Positions 19,836 through 28,138 of a stretch of DNA of 64,000 nt are shown piece after piece. Under the pieces are notes generated by a model that ran no database searches, was not told the DNA's origin, and saw only the letters and a program-made list of their open reading frames with translations. The position numbers and the translations under genes are program-made. This stretch comes from Nocardioides houyundeii. Lineage in GTDB: Bacteria; Actinomycetota; Actinomycetes; Propionibacteriales; Nocardioidaceae. The DNA lies in contig NZ_CP025581.1 in NCBI RefSeq assembly GCF_002865585.1, forward strand, positions 2,480,001 through 2,544,000. The letters are read 5' to 3'. Each line of letters opens with the position of its first letter. Position 1 is the stretch's first letter.

Positions 19836-20624
19836 TCAGATGAACTTCTTCGAGGCGAGGAAGTCCGCGAGCGCCTTGGCACCCGTGCCGTCCTCGTCCT
19901 TGACGATCTCGCCGGCGGTGCGCGGCGGGCGGGCAGTGGTGTCCTCGACGGCGCTCCAGGCGACGGAGAGGCCGACCTCGTCGGCGTCCACACCCAGGTC
20001 TGCGAGCGAGAAGGTCTCCAACGGCTTCTTCTTGGCCGCCATGATCCCCTTGAAGGAGGGGTAGCGAGCCTCGCCGGACTGGTCGGTGACCGAGAGCACG
20101 AGCGGCATGGTGGCGCCGATCACCTCGGTGGCGGCGTCGCCGTCGCGCTTGATCCGGACCTGGTCGCCCTGCGTCTCCACGACGGAGGCCTGGGTGACCT
20201 GCGGGAGGCCGAGACGCTCGGCGAGCATCGCGGGCACCACGCTCATGCCGGCGTCGGTCGAGGCCATGCCGCACATGACGAGGTCGACGGAGCCGAGCTT
20301 CTCGACGGCCTTGGCGAGCACCAGGGAGGTGGCGATGGAGTCCGAGCCTGCGATGGCCTCGTCGACCACGTGCACGCCCTTGTCGGCGCCCATCTGCAGC
20401 GCCTTCCGCACCGCGTCGACTGCCTTCTCAGGTCCCACGCACAGCGCAGTCACCTCGACACCGTCGCCGGCCTTCTCCTTGATCTGGAGGGCCTGCTCGA
20501 CGGCGTACTCGTCCAGCTCGGAAAGGAGACCGTCGACGCCAACGCGATCGACGGTGTTGTCCGACTCGAACTGCCGATCGGCAGTGGCGTCGGGGACGTG
20601 CTTCACGCAGACAACAATGTTCAT
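19836..20624 (-). CDS. etfB: Electron transfer flavoprotein subunit beta
   Basis: A 262-residue EtfB, the AMP-binding partner of EtfA. It starts MNIVVCVKHVPDATADRQF and contains DLVMCGMASTDAGMSVVPAM with the family signature. ATG 20624 is preferred because it gives the canonical N-terminus; the next in-frame start upstream would add 34 unrelated residues. A GGAGGAG sequence lies about 17 bases upstream, farther than ideal. Confidence 0.96.
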   Translation of the reverse strand: MNIVVCVKHVPDATADRQFESDNTVDRVGVDGLLSELDEYAVEQALQIKEKAGDGVEVTALCVGPEKAVDAVRKALQMGADKGVHVVDEAIAGSDSIATSLVLAKAVEKLGSVDLVMCGMASTDAGMSVVPAMLAERLGLPQVTQASVVETQGDQVRIKRDGDAATEVIGATMPLVLSVTDQSGEARYPSFKGIMAAKKKPLETFSLADLGVDADEVGLSVAWSAVEDTTARPPRTAGEIVKDEDGTGAKALADFLASKKFI

Positions 20625-20684
20625 GGTGGTGTGCCCGAAGGCTCCTCCTGTGCGCTGGGAATGTGTTCGCGAGGTTACAACGCA

Positions 20685-20721
20685 AGACCCCACCGCGGCA
20701 CATGCGTCCACGGTGGGGTCT
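20685..20721. terminator. Inverted repeat upstream of etfB
   Basis: AGACCCCACCG and CGGTGGGGTCT form an 11-bp stem around a 15-base loop. It lies between the end of the first secreted-protein gene (20792) and etfB, and is likely part of that gene's terminator region. Confidence 0.5.
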
Positions 20722-20747
20722 CTCACACCGGCGGGCCGGTGCTGCGA

Positions 20748-20775
20748 GCCGGTCGTCCTGGTCAGGACGACCGGC
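20748..20775. terminator. Hairpin after the Thr-Pro-tail secreted protein
   Basis: GCCGGTCGTCCT and AGGACGACCGGC form a perfect 12-bp stem with a 4-base loop, 16 bases after the stop codon at 20792. There is no T-run. Confidence 0.6.
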
Positions 20776-20791
20776 CCTGCTGCTCAGCTGT

Positions 20792-21634
20792 TCAGCACTT
20801 GAAGATGATGCAGGCGAGCTTCTTCAGGGCGGCCAAGATCTTGGCGAAGAAGTCGTTCGGACCAGGCGTCGGCGTCACGGTCGGCGTCGGCGTCGGCTTC
20901 ACGGTCGGGGTCGGCGTGGGCGTCACGGTCGGCGTGGGCGTCGGCGTGGGCGTCACGGTCGGGGTGGGGGTCGGCGTCGGGGTCGGCGTCGGCGTCGGCG
21001 TCGGCGTGGGGGTCGGCGTCGGAGTCGGCGTCGGAGTCGGCGTGGGGGTCGGCGTGGGCTTGGCCACGACCTCGAAGGTGTCGACCGTGGTGTCCGCGCC
21101 GGCGGCGGCCGTGCACTGCACGTCGACGGCGGTGGTGCCGCCGGTCGCAGAGGTGAAGACCAGGTCCGCGGTGTAGCTGGGCACCCGGACGGTCTTGACG
21201 CCGGGGGTGTCGGCGACGTAGTTGGCAGTGGCCGCTCCCGAGATGTTCAGGACCAGGGGGGTGCCGGCGGCACCCAGCGGCGTGCTCGGGATGTTGGCCG
21301 TCGCGGGGGCGGCGACCCCGTTGACCGTGGTCGCAATGTTGGCCGTGCCGGAGACCGTGACGCCGAGGTTGCGGGAGACGTCCGCGGTGGCAGCAGGGAC
21401 GGTGATCGTCGAGGTGAAGTTCACGGCCCTGGAGTCGCCCACGGTCAGGGTGGCGGGCAGGTTGGTGTCGGAGACGGTTCCGAAGTCGGACGACAGGAAG
21501 CCGCCCAGCAGCTTGCAGTTGTAGGTGACGTTGCCGCTGGCAGCCGTGGCGGACGGCGCGAACGCGGCGAGACCGGCGGCCGCCATCGCGGCGGTTGCGG
21601 TCAGCGCGAGGCTGCGCTTGAGAACATTGAGCAT
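20792..21634 (-). CDS. Secreted protein with DUF6801-like domain, long Thr-Pro tail and amphipathic Cys-ending C-terminus
   Basis: A 280-residue exported protein. The signal peptide is residues 1 to about 31 (ending FAPSATA). The mature N-terminal domain (about 33-190) begins [12 protein letters not shown] and ends near [18 protein letters not shown]; its two Cys probably form a disulfide. It resembles the DUF6801 type of actinobacterial secreted proteins. A tail of about 65 residues of Thr-Pro repeats follows, then [21 protein letters not shown], a short amphipathic end with two Cys. This end differs from the Lys-rich domain of its two neighbours. GGGAGGG is 6 bases before ATG 21634. The function is unknown. 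Confidence 0.8.
   Translation of the reverse strand: MLNVLKRSLALTATAAMAAAGLAAFAPSATAASGNVTYNCKLLGGFLSSDFGTVSDTNLPATLTVGDSRAVNFTSTITVPAATADVSRNLGVTVSGTANIATTVNGVAAPATANIPSTPLGAAGTPLVLNISGAATANYVADTPGVKTVRVPSYTADLVFTSATGGTTAVDVQCTAAAGADTTVDTFEVVAKPTPTPTPTPTPTPTPTPTPTPTPTPTPTPTPTPTVTPTPTPTPTVTPTPTPTVKPTPTPTVTPTPGPNDFFAKILAALKKLACIIFKC
20864..21063 (-). repeat. Low-complexity repeat encoding the Thr-Pro tail
   Basis: About 200 bases of near-perfect hexamers (GTCGGC, GTGGGC, with occasional ACGGTC) encode Pro-Thr repeats on the minus strand. Slippage here would change tail length in steps of two residues without breaking the frame. Confidence 0.9.
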
Positions 21635-21676
21635 GGGTTTCCCTCCCCTAGAAAAGTGAGCCTTACGGACAGGTAG

Positions 21677-21712
21677 GTTACTGATCCGTAACTCGAATGT
21701 GACCCTAGCCAC
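21677..21712 (-). promoter_or_regulatory. Promoter and operator-like repeat of the Thr-Pro-tail secreted protein
   Basis: The 14-mer GTGGCTAGGGTCAC (21699-21712, minus strand) contains TAGGGT, a TAnnnT -10 match. It recurs with two or three changes at the same distance before both neighbouring paralogs. Just downstream is GTTAC-N6-GTAAC (21677-21692), where transcription would start, so it could bind a regulator. Confidence 0.55.
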
Positions 21713-21874
21713 TTATGGCCTGGCAACGGGAGGTCCTTCTCAGGTTCTGGACACTTTGTTTCGAGCAGATGTCGCGACGCTCTCACTCCGGAACAGTCCA
21801 TCCCCAATAGTGGTGATCCCGAGCCCGGGGTGGCCCTCAGCGGCCCCGACCGAGCGCCGGCCGGGACGAAATGG

Positions 21875-21913
21875 GACGAACCCCGCACCGGTCAGACCGG
21901 GGCGGGGTTCGTC
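21875..21913 (-). terminator. Terminator of the second secreted-protein gene
   Basis: GACGAACCCCGC (21875-21886) and GCGGGGTTCGTC (21902-21913) form a 12-bp stem, with an inner CCGG/CCGG pairing. It begins 24 bases after the stop at 21938. Confidence 0.75.
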
Positions 21914-21937
21914 GATGGTGCAGGGTTCAGGCAGGAA

Positions 21938-22873
21938 TCACTTGATCTTGATGGTGTACGTGGTCTTCGAGCGCTTGGACAGGTCAGCACCCTTGTAGTT
22001 CGCCTTCAGGGTGTACTTGCCCTTCTTGGAGATCTTGGTGAAGACGTGCTTCGCCTTGCCCTTCTTGTTCAGGGTGACGGTGACCGTCTTGCCGACCTTC
22101 TTGTTGCCCTTCTTCAGCACGAGCTTGACGTCACCGGCAGCCGCGGTCTTGTCCTCGTTGCGGACCTGGACCCGGGTGACGAGCTTCTTGGCCTTCTTCT
22201 TGTAGTTGGCCTTCAGCACCTTCGTGGTGCTCGCCTGGACCGCCGGAGCCGGCGTCGGGGTCGGCGTCGGGGTCGGGGTCGGGGCCGGGGCGTTCGGGTC
22301 GGTCACCGTGAAGGTGTCGACCGTGGTGTCCGCGCCGGTGGCGGCGGTGCAGTTCACGTCCACCGGGGTGGTGCCACCGGTGGAGGAGTTCGTGAAGACC
22401 AGGTCTGCGGTGTAGCTGGGCGCCTTGATCGTCTTGACGCCGGCGGTGTCGGCCACGTAGTTCGCCGTGCCGGAGCCCGAGATGGTGAGGACCAGGTCGC
22501 CCGCGGTACCGAGGGGGGTGCTGGGAATGGTCGCGGACGCGGGAGCGGCAACGCCATTGATCGTGGTGGCGATGGAGGCGGTGCCCGCGACCTTGTCACC
22601 AAGGGCGCGTGCGGTGCCCGCCGTGGCGGCCGGAACGGTGATCGTCGCGCTGAATCCGATGGGAGTGGAGCTGCCCAGGGCCACGGTCGCCGGCACGTTC
22701 GTGTCGGAGACGGTGGTGAAGTTGGACGTCAGGAAGCCGCCCAGCAGCGTGCAGTTGTAGGTGACGCTCGCGCTGGCGGCCGAGGCCGACGGGGCGAAGG
22801 CTGCGAAGCCGGCGGCGGCGACGGCGATCGAGGCGCCCGCGGCCAGGGAACGACGGAGTGAAGAGTTGCGCAT
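21938..22873 (-). CDS. Secreted protein with DUF6801-like domain and Lys-rich Ig-like C-terminal domain
   Basis: A 311-residue exported protein, paralog of the genes on either side. The signal peptide ends near FAPSASA (residue 32). The DUF6801-like domain runs about 33-190 with VTYNCTLLGGFL and VDVNCTAATG. A short Thr-Pro linker (about 198-212) joins it to a very basic Ig-like domain with many Lys (KANYKKKAKKLVTRVQV, GDVKLVLKKGNKKVGK, KGKYTLKANYKG) ending IKIK. The positive charge suggests binding to anionic cell-wall polymers or DNA, which is inference. No LPXTG sorting motif or membrane anchor was seen. Confidence 0.8.
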   Translation of the reverse strand: MRNSSLRRSLAAGASIAVAAAGFAAFAPSASAASASVTYNCTLLGGFLTSNFTTVSDTNVPATVALGSSTPIGFSATITVPAATAGTARALGDKVAGTASIATTINGVAAPASATIPSTPLGTAGDLVLTISGSGTANYVADTAGVKTIKAPSYTADLVFTNSSTGGTTPVDVNCTAATGADTTVDTFTVTDPNAPAPTPTPTPTPTPAPAVQASTTKVLKANYKKKAKKLVTRVQVRNEDKTAAAGDVKLVLKKGNKKVGKTVTVTLNKKGKAKHVFTKISKKGKYTLKANYKGADLSKRSKTTYTIKIK

Positions 22874-22915
22874 GAAGTATTGCCCTCCAGGTAAGTGCGT
22901 GGAGGGGCAGTTCTT

Positions 22916-22950
22916 GTTACCCCCCCGTAACTGAACGTGACTCTAGCCAC
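22916..22950 (-). promoter_or_regulatory. Promoter and operator-like repeat of the second secreted protein
   Basis: GTGGCTAGAGTCAC (22937-22950, minus strand, -10 match TAGAGT) is followed by GTTAC-N6-GTAAC (22916-22931). Both elements and their order match those of the gene starting at 21634, and both stand at almost the same distance from the start codon. Confidence 0.55.
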
Positions 22951-23029
22951 AATTGGGGAGAACGCCTACCCGGGCTCGGCATTTGACGCGGGACGCACGC
23001 TTCGATCGCTCTCCCCGGGGCAAATGCAG

Positions 23030-23063
23030 CGTTCCCCGCACCGGCGAGCCGGTGCGGGGAACG
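23030..23063 (-). terminator. Terminator of the third secreted-protein gene
   Basis: A perfect 16-bp inverted repeat (23030-23045 and 23048-23063, arm CGTTCCCCGCACCGGC) lies 17 bases after the stop at 23081 and is trailed by GCATTTG on the minus strand. Confidence 0.8.
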
Positions 23064-23080
23064 ACGAACTGCTGCTCAGG

Positions 23081-23971
23081 TCACTTGATGACGAGCTTGA
23101 CCTTCGCGTTGGACTTCTTCGAGGCGTCGCTGCCCTTGAAGTTGACCTTCAGGGTGTACTTGCCCTTCTTGGTGACCTTGGTGAAGACGTTCTTGGCCTT
23201 CCCCTTCTTGTTCAGGGAGACGGTGACGGCCTTGCCGACCTTCTTGTTGCCCTTCTTCAGCACGAGCTTGACGTCGCCGGTGGCGGCGGTGTCGTCGGCG
23301 TTGAGGACCTCGACCTTGGCGACGACCTTCTTGGCCTTCTTCTTGTAGACCGCCGTGGCGTCGGTGGTGGTCTTCTGGACCGGCGCGTTGGGGTCGACGA
23401 CGTTGAACGTGTCGACCGTGGTGTTGGCGTCGGCCGCGGCGTTGCACACCACGTCGACCTTGGTCTGGGTGCCGGTGGCGGCCTTCACGAAGACCAGGTC
23501 GGCGGTGTAGCTGGCGAGCTTCACGGTCTTCTTGCCGGCCTTGTCGGCGACGTACGGCGCCGAGGAGGAGCCGGTGACCTTCAGGGCCAGCGCGCCGGTG
23601 GTGCCGGCGATGTTCGTGGAGGGCAGGGTGGCCGTGGCGGCCGCGGCCTGGCCGTCGACGGTGGTGGCGATGGCAGCCGAGCCCTGCACGGTCTCGCCGA
23701 AGGTGCGAGCGGTGTTGGCGGTGCTCTCCGGCACGGTGATGGTCGCGGAGAAGTCGATCTGCGTGGAGCTGCCCAGCGACACGGAGGCCGGCAGGGTGGT
23801 GTCGGCCACGGTGGTGAAGTCGGCCGCGACGAGGCCACCGAGCAGCTTGCAGTTGAACGTCATCTTGGCGCTCTCGGCCTGGGCGGCGGGCGCGAAGCTG
23901 GCCATCCCGACGGCGGCGACGGCGACCGAGGCGCCGGCGGCGATGGAGCGGCGAAGTGCAGAAGTACGCAT
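23081..23971 (-). CDS. Secreted protein with DUF6801-like domain and Lys-rich Ig-like C-terminal domain
   Basis: A 296-residue exported protein, third member of the tandem family. The signal peptide ends near FAPAAQA (residue 31). The N-terminal domain has MTFNCKLLGGLV and VDVVCNAAADANTTVDTF. It lacks the Thr-Pro linker and goes almost directly into the Lys-rich Ig-like domain (AVYKKKAKKVVAKVEV, GDVKLVLKKGNKKVGK). The stretch GDVKLVLKKGNKKVGK is identical in the neighbouring paralog although the N-terminal domains have diverged, which hints at gene conversion or strong constraint. GGAGGA lies about 8 bases before ATG 23971. Confidence 0.8.
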   Translation of the reverse strand: MRTSALRRSIAAGASVAVAAVGMASFAPAAQAESAKMTFNCKLLGGLVAADFTTVADTTLPASVSLGSSTQIDFSATITVPESTANTARTFGETVQGSAAIATTVDGQAAAATATLPSTNIAGTTGALALKVTGSSSAPYVADKAGKKTVKLASYTADLVFVKAATGTQTKVDVVCNAAADANTTVDTFNVVDPNAPVQKTTTDATAVYKKKAKKVVAKVEVLNADDTAATGDVKLVLKKGNKKVGKAVTVSLNKKGKAKNVFTKVTKKGKYTLKVNFKGSDASKKSNAKVKLVIK

Positions 23972-24032
23972 GAAGATATTTCCTCCGAAGTGATTCTTCA
24001 CGAGAAGATCGAAGTCTTCCGTGGCTGAGATC

Positions 24033-24046
24033 GTGACTGTAGTCAC
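24033..24046 (-). promoter_or_regulatory. Promoter element of the third secreted protein
   Basis: GTGACTACAGTCAC on the minus strand is an inverted repeat (GTGACT/AGTCAC) that contains TACAGT, a -10 match. It aligns base for base with the 14-mers before the two paralogs and lies 62 bases from the start codon. The GTTAC repeat is absent here. Confidence 0.5.
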
Positions 24047-24158
24047 TCGATGTGCCCATCGGCGGGAAGAGCCAAACCCTCGACGTTTCGTTGCACCGCG
24101 TGCGCTCAGGGCGTGCAGGTTCTGGGGGCATCCGGCGGGCGGCACCGGGCTCCGCTGA

Positions 24159-24494
24159 TCAGGGACGAGCCAGGCGGTCCAGCACCCGGCCGATGGCCAG
24201 CCACGCCACCGCCGCGAGTCCCCAGTTCAGCAGCGTGCTCCGGATCAGGGCCCGCTCCCCGGAGAACTGCCCCAACCCCGTATGCCGGTCGAAGATGTGC
24301 AGATCCGCGCTGTCGGCTCCGGAGAGCACCAGGGAGACGAGGTAGTGGTCCTCGCTGGCCCGCAGCGCCACCAGCAGGGCACCGCACGCCATCAGGTTCG
24401 CGGCCAGCGCGCACGCGACCCACAGCAGCTGGGCGACCCGCCCCCGCGTCGCCGTCACCGCCGGTCGGGCCCTGACCTGCTGCTGAGTTGTCAC
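24159..24494 (-). CDS. Small membrane protein of unknown function
   Basis: A 111-residue protein with one hydrophobic segment near the N-terminus (LLWVACALAANLMACGALLVAL), a loop with DLHIFDRHTGLGQFSGERALI, and a second segment (LLNWGLAAVAWLAIGRVL) near the C-terminus. It is probably an inner-membrane protein with two helices. No family is recognised. It sits 21 bases after the enoyl-CoA hydratase gene on the same strand and may be read with it. Confidence 0.7.
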   Translation of the reverse strand: MTTQQQVRARPAVTATRGRVAQLLWVACALAANLMACGALLVALRASEDHYLVSLVLSGADSADLHIFDRHTGLGQFSGERALIRSTLLNWGLAAVAWLAIGRVLDRLARP

Positions 24495-24515
24495 GCGTCG
24501 GCCCCTCTCCTCGGA

Positions 24516-25295
24516 TCAGCGGCCGACGAACTCGGCCTTGCCAGGTCCCCGTTCAACGAACGACCCCATGCCGAGGGCACGGTCCTCGGTGGCGAAAAGC
24601 GCCGCGAACTGTTGGCGCTCGATCTCCAGACCCGTCTCGAGGTCGACCTCGAGACCGCGGTCGATGCTCTCCTTGGCGGCCCTCAGCGCGAACGGGGCCC
24701 CCTTGACGAACTGGCTGGCCCAGGCGACCGCTTCGTCGTACACCCGGTCGGCGGGCACCACCCGGTCCACCAGGCCGATCGCCAGTGCCTCGTCCGCCTT
24801 GACGAACCGTCCGGTGAAGATCAGGTCCTTGGCCTTCGACGGCCCGACCAGCCGGGCGAGCCGCTGCGTGCCGCCGGCGCCGGGGATGATCCCCAGGAGC
24901 ACCTCGGGCTGACCGAGGACGGCGTCCTCAGCAGCGATCCGCACGTCCGCGCAGAGCGCCAGCTCGCAACCGCCACCCAGGGCATAGCCGGTGACGGCGG
25001 CCACGACGGGCTTGGGGATCTTGGCCACCGCGGTGATGGCGGACTGGAGACCTCCGGAGCGCTTGACCATGTCGGTGTGCGACATCTGGGCCATCTCCTT
25101 GACGTCCGCACCCGCGGCGAAGACCCGCTCCCCGCCGTAGACGACGACGGCGCGCACGTCGTCGCGGTCGGTGGCCTCGGACGCAGCGGCCCGGATCTCC
25201 TCCTGGACCTGCTGGTTCAGGGCGTTCATCTTGGGGCGGTCGAGCCGGATCGTGCCGACGCCGTCAGCCACCTCGAGGTTCACGAACTCGCCCAT
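24516..25295 (-). CDS. Enoyl-CoA hydratase/isomerase family protein
   Basis: A 259-residue crotonase-fold enzyme. It has the oxyanion-hole regions [10 protein letters not shown] and [17 protein letters not shown] and the paired catalytic glutamates in GGGCELALC and [19 protein letters not shown]. The standard reaction is hydration of 2-enoyl-CoA in beta-oxidation; crotonyl-CoA hydration for the ethylmalonyl-CoA route is possible. AAGGAG lies 5 bases before ATG 25295. The gene diverges from glgX with 53 bases between the starts. Confidence 0.94.
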   Translation of the reverse strand: MGEFVNLEVADGVGTIRLDRPKMNALNQQVQEEIRAAASEATDRDDVRAVVVYGGERVFAAGADVKEMAQMSHTDMVKRSGGLQSAITAVAKIPKPVVAAVTGYALGGGCELALCADVRIAAEDAVLGQPEVLLGIIPGAGGTQRLARLVGPSKAKDLIFTGRFVKADEALAIGLVDRVVPADRVYDEAVAWASQFVKGAPFALRAAKESIDRGLEVDLETGLEIERQQFAALFATEDRALGMGSFVERGPGKAEFVGR

Positions 25296-25348
25296 CACCA
25301 CTCCTTGGTTCCTCGGTTGCACGGTCCCTGTGACCCTAATCGGCGACA

Positions 25349-27509
25349 ATGGGGACCGTGACACCGGGAATGTGGGACCACGAGCACGAGACCACCGACG
25401 TCTGGCCCGGCCGAAACTGGCCGCTGGGCTCGAGCTGGACCCCCGAGGCCACGAACTTCGCCGTCTACGCGCCCCGGGCCACCCGGGTCTGGGTGTGCCT
25501 GTTCGACGACGACGGCATCGAGCACCGGGTCGAGCTGCTCGAGCAGTCGCTGGGGGTGTGGCACAGCGCGATCCCGGCGGTCCCGGTGGGCACGGCGTAC
25601 GGCTACCGTGCGGACGGGCCCTGGCGACCCTCCGAGGGCCTGCGCTTCAACGCCGCCAAGCTGCTGCTCGATCCCTACGGCCAGGCTGTGTGCGGTCAGC
25701 TCGCGAGCCACCCGGCGGTCTTCGGCTACCTGACGGACGCGCCCACCCAGCGCAGCGAGCTGGACTCAGCGCCGTACGTGCCGCGCAGCGTGGTGGTCCA
25801 CGACTCCTTCGACTGGGGCGGGGAGGTCCCGCTGCGTCGCCGGTGGCGCGACACGGTGATCTACGAGCTGCACGTCAAGGGCATGACCGCGCTGCACGAC
25901 CGAGTGCCCGAGGAGCTCCGCGGCACGTACGCCGGCCTGGCGACGCCCGCGGTCACCGACTACCTGCGGGACCTCGGCATCACGGCCGTGGAGCTGCTGC
26001 CTGTGCACCAGTTCGTCTCCGAGCCGGCTCTGGCCGCACGCGGCCTGGTGAACTACTGGGGCTACAACTCCATCAACTTCTTCTCCCCCACAACGCCTAC
26101 TCCGCCAGCGGCGACCGCGGGCAGCAGGTCACCGAGTTCAAGCAGATGGTCAAGGCCCTCCACGACGCCGGGCTCGAGGTGATCCTGGACGTGGTCTACA
26201 ACCACACCGCCGAGGCCGGCCCCCTGGGCCCGACCCTGAGCTTCCGGGGGCTCGACGACCTGGGCTACTACCAGCGCGTGGTCGACGCGGACGGCCGGCC
26301 GCAGCGACCCGACACCTACTGGGACGTCACCGGGTGCGGCAACACCGTGGACGCCACCCACACCCAGTCGCTGCGGATGATCCTGGACTCGCTGCGCTAC
26401 TGGGTCGACGAGATGCACGTCGACGGCTTCCGCTTCGACCTGATGTCCGCCCTGACCCGCACCCACCAGACCGTCGACATGGGCAGCCACCTGCTGACCG
26501 CCATCGGCCAGGACCCGGTGCTGCGCCACGTCAAGCTCATCGCCGAGCCCTGGGACGCCTCCATGGACGGCTACCGGGTGGGTGAGTTCCCGCCGCCCTG
26601 GGTCGAGTGGAACGACCAGTTCCGCGACACGATGCGCGACTTCTGGCGCGGAGAGAGCAGGGGATCCGCACCGTGGCGACGCGGCTCGCCGGCTCCAGCG
26701 ACCTCTACGCCGACGACGGACGGTCGCCGTACGCCTCGGTCAACTTCGTCACCGCCCACGACGGCTTCACGTTGCGCGACCTGGTCTCCTACGAGCGCAA
26801 GCACAACGAGGACAACGGCGAGCACAACGCCGACGGCACCGACCACAACCGGTCCTGGAACTGCGGCGTCGAGGGGGAGACCGACGACCGGGACGTGGTC
26901 GCGCTGCGCCGCCGCCAGGCGCGGAACCTGATGACCACGCTCTGCTTGAGTGCCGGGGTGCCGATGCTCACCGCGGGCGACGAGCGCGGGCGGACCCAGC
27001 GCGGCAACAACAACCCCTACGGCCAGGACAACGAGACGTCCTGGATCGACTGGCGTCCCGACGACGCGTGGCTCGACGTCTACGAGCACACCAAGACCGC
27101 CCTGCGCCTGCGCCGTGAGCACCCGGCCCTGCGCCAGCGGCACTGGTTCGAGGGGCGGCCGGCGATCCGCGGTGGCGCCAAGGACCTCGCGTGGCTGCAC
27201 CCGCAGGGTCGGGAGATGTCGACCGAGGACTGGTACGACGAGTCGATCAGGGTGGTGGGGATGTTCGTCTCCGGCAACCCGCTGCGCTCTCCTGGCCCGC
27301 ACGGCGAGCAGCTGCACGACAAGTCGTTCGTGGTGTGGCTCAACAGCCAGCCCGAGCCGGTCGACGTCACCTTCCCCGAGAACCAGTGGGTCCAGGAGGG
27401 CGAGATCGTGCTCTCCACCGACACCGACAACCCGCCCGGGACCCTGGTCACCGCGGGGCAGACGGTGCGGCTGCAGGGGTGCTCCGGCGTGGTGGCGCGC
27501 CAGACCTGA
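25349..27509 (+). pseudogene. glgX: Glycogen debranching enzyme GlgX, read in three frames (breaks near 26085-26089 and 26651-26657)
   Basis: A GH13 isoamylase-type debranching enzyme with CBM48 at the N-terminus ([20 protein letters not shown]). Segment one reaches [14 protein letters not shown], then the frame is lost in a run of five C. Segment two has [21 protein letters not shown] (nucleophile Asp) and LIAEPWDA (acid Glu) up to [11 protein letters not shown], where a base is missing near GAGAGAG. Segment three continues with [16 protein letters not shown] and VTAHDGFTL (third catalytic Asp) to the stop. One base restored at each site gives about 720 residues, the normal length. Sequence errors are the simplest reading; if real, the product would stop at 26182, before the catalytic residues. 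Confidence 0.85.
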
Positions 27510-27592
27510 GCAACAGGCCGGGGTGCCGACGCTGGCCGGGCACGCCACCGGTGACAGGTGTGCTGGACAGCCGGACGGGGTAGGCATGGGTC

Positions 27593-28117
27593 ATGGCCAT
27601 CTCACGACTCATCGCCCGTCCCCTGCTCAGCACCCTGTTCGTCTACGGCGGCTACCACGCGGTCAAGAGCCCCGACGCCCTGGTCGCCAAGGCGAAGCGC
27701 GTCACCGACCGTCTGGTGCCGCTCGCCAAGGCGCAGGGCATCCCGATCCCGGAGGACCCGGCGACCCTGGTCCGGATCAACGGGGCGGTCCAGGTGGCCG
27801 CCGCCGCCATGCTCGCCACGGGCCGCGCGCCCCGGACCTCGGCCTCCGTGCTGGCCGCCTCCCTGGTGCCCACCACCGTGGCCGGTCACCCCTTCTGGGA
27901 GGACAGCGACCGCGCCGCACGGGCCCAGAACAAGATGCAGGTCGCCAAGAACCTGAGCCTGCTCGGCGGGCTGCTGCTCGCCGCGGTCGACACCGAGGGC
28001 AAGCCGGGAGTCGCCTGGCGTGCCCGTCGGGTCGCCCGAGACGCACGTCGTCAGGCCGGGCACCTCGCCCACGACGCGAAGCTCGAGGCGAGGCTGGTCG
28101 CCAAGTCGATCCGCTGA
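27593..28117 (+). CDS. DoxX family membrane protein
   Basis: A 174-residue protein that starts MAISRLIARPLLSTLFVYGG and has hydrophobic segments around residues 5-22, 62-80, 83-98 and 119-134, with PTTVAGHPFWE typical of DoxX-type proteins. The C-terminal 40 residues are very basic and likely cytoplasmic. The function is unclear; relatives take part in redox or quinone-linked processes. TAGGCA lies 6 bases before ATG 27593 with no clear ribosome-binding site. Confidence 0.85.
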   Translation: MAISRLIARPLLSTLFVYGGYHAVKSPDALVAKAKRVTDRLVPLAKAQGIPIPEDPATLVRINGAVQVAAAAMLATGRAPRTSASVLAASLVPTTVAGHPFWEDSDRAARAQNKMQVAKNLSLLGGLLLAAVDTEGKPGVAWRARRVARDARRQAGHLAHDAKLEARLVAKSIR

Positions 28118-28138
28118 CCCGCCAGCGCAGCTGCGCAG

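Larger units (their letters stand above)
21635..21937 (-). other. 303-base intergenic region between the first two secreted-protein genes
   Basis: It holds, from the upstream gene inward: the terminator hairpin of the next gene (21875-21913), a stretch of about 160 bases with no further feature seen, the shared promoter element (21699-21712), the GTTAC-N6-GTAAC inverted repeat (21677-21692), and the ribosome-binding site of the gene starting at 21634. Confidence 0.7.

Noticed and set aside
20864..21063. Regular short repeats that could suggest a CRISPR array
   Set aside because: The unit is six bases with no spacers and it encodes a Thr-Pro tail in frame with a secreted protein.
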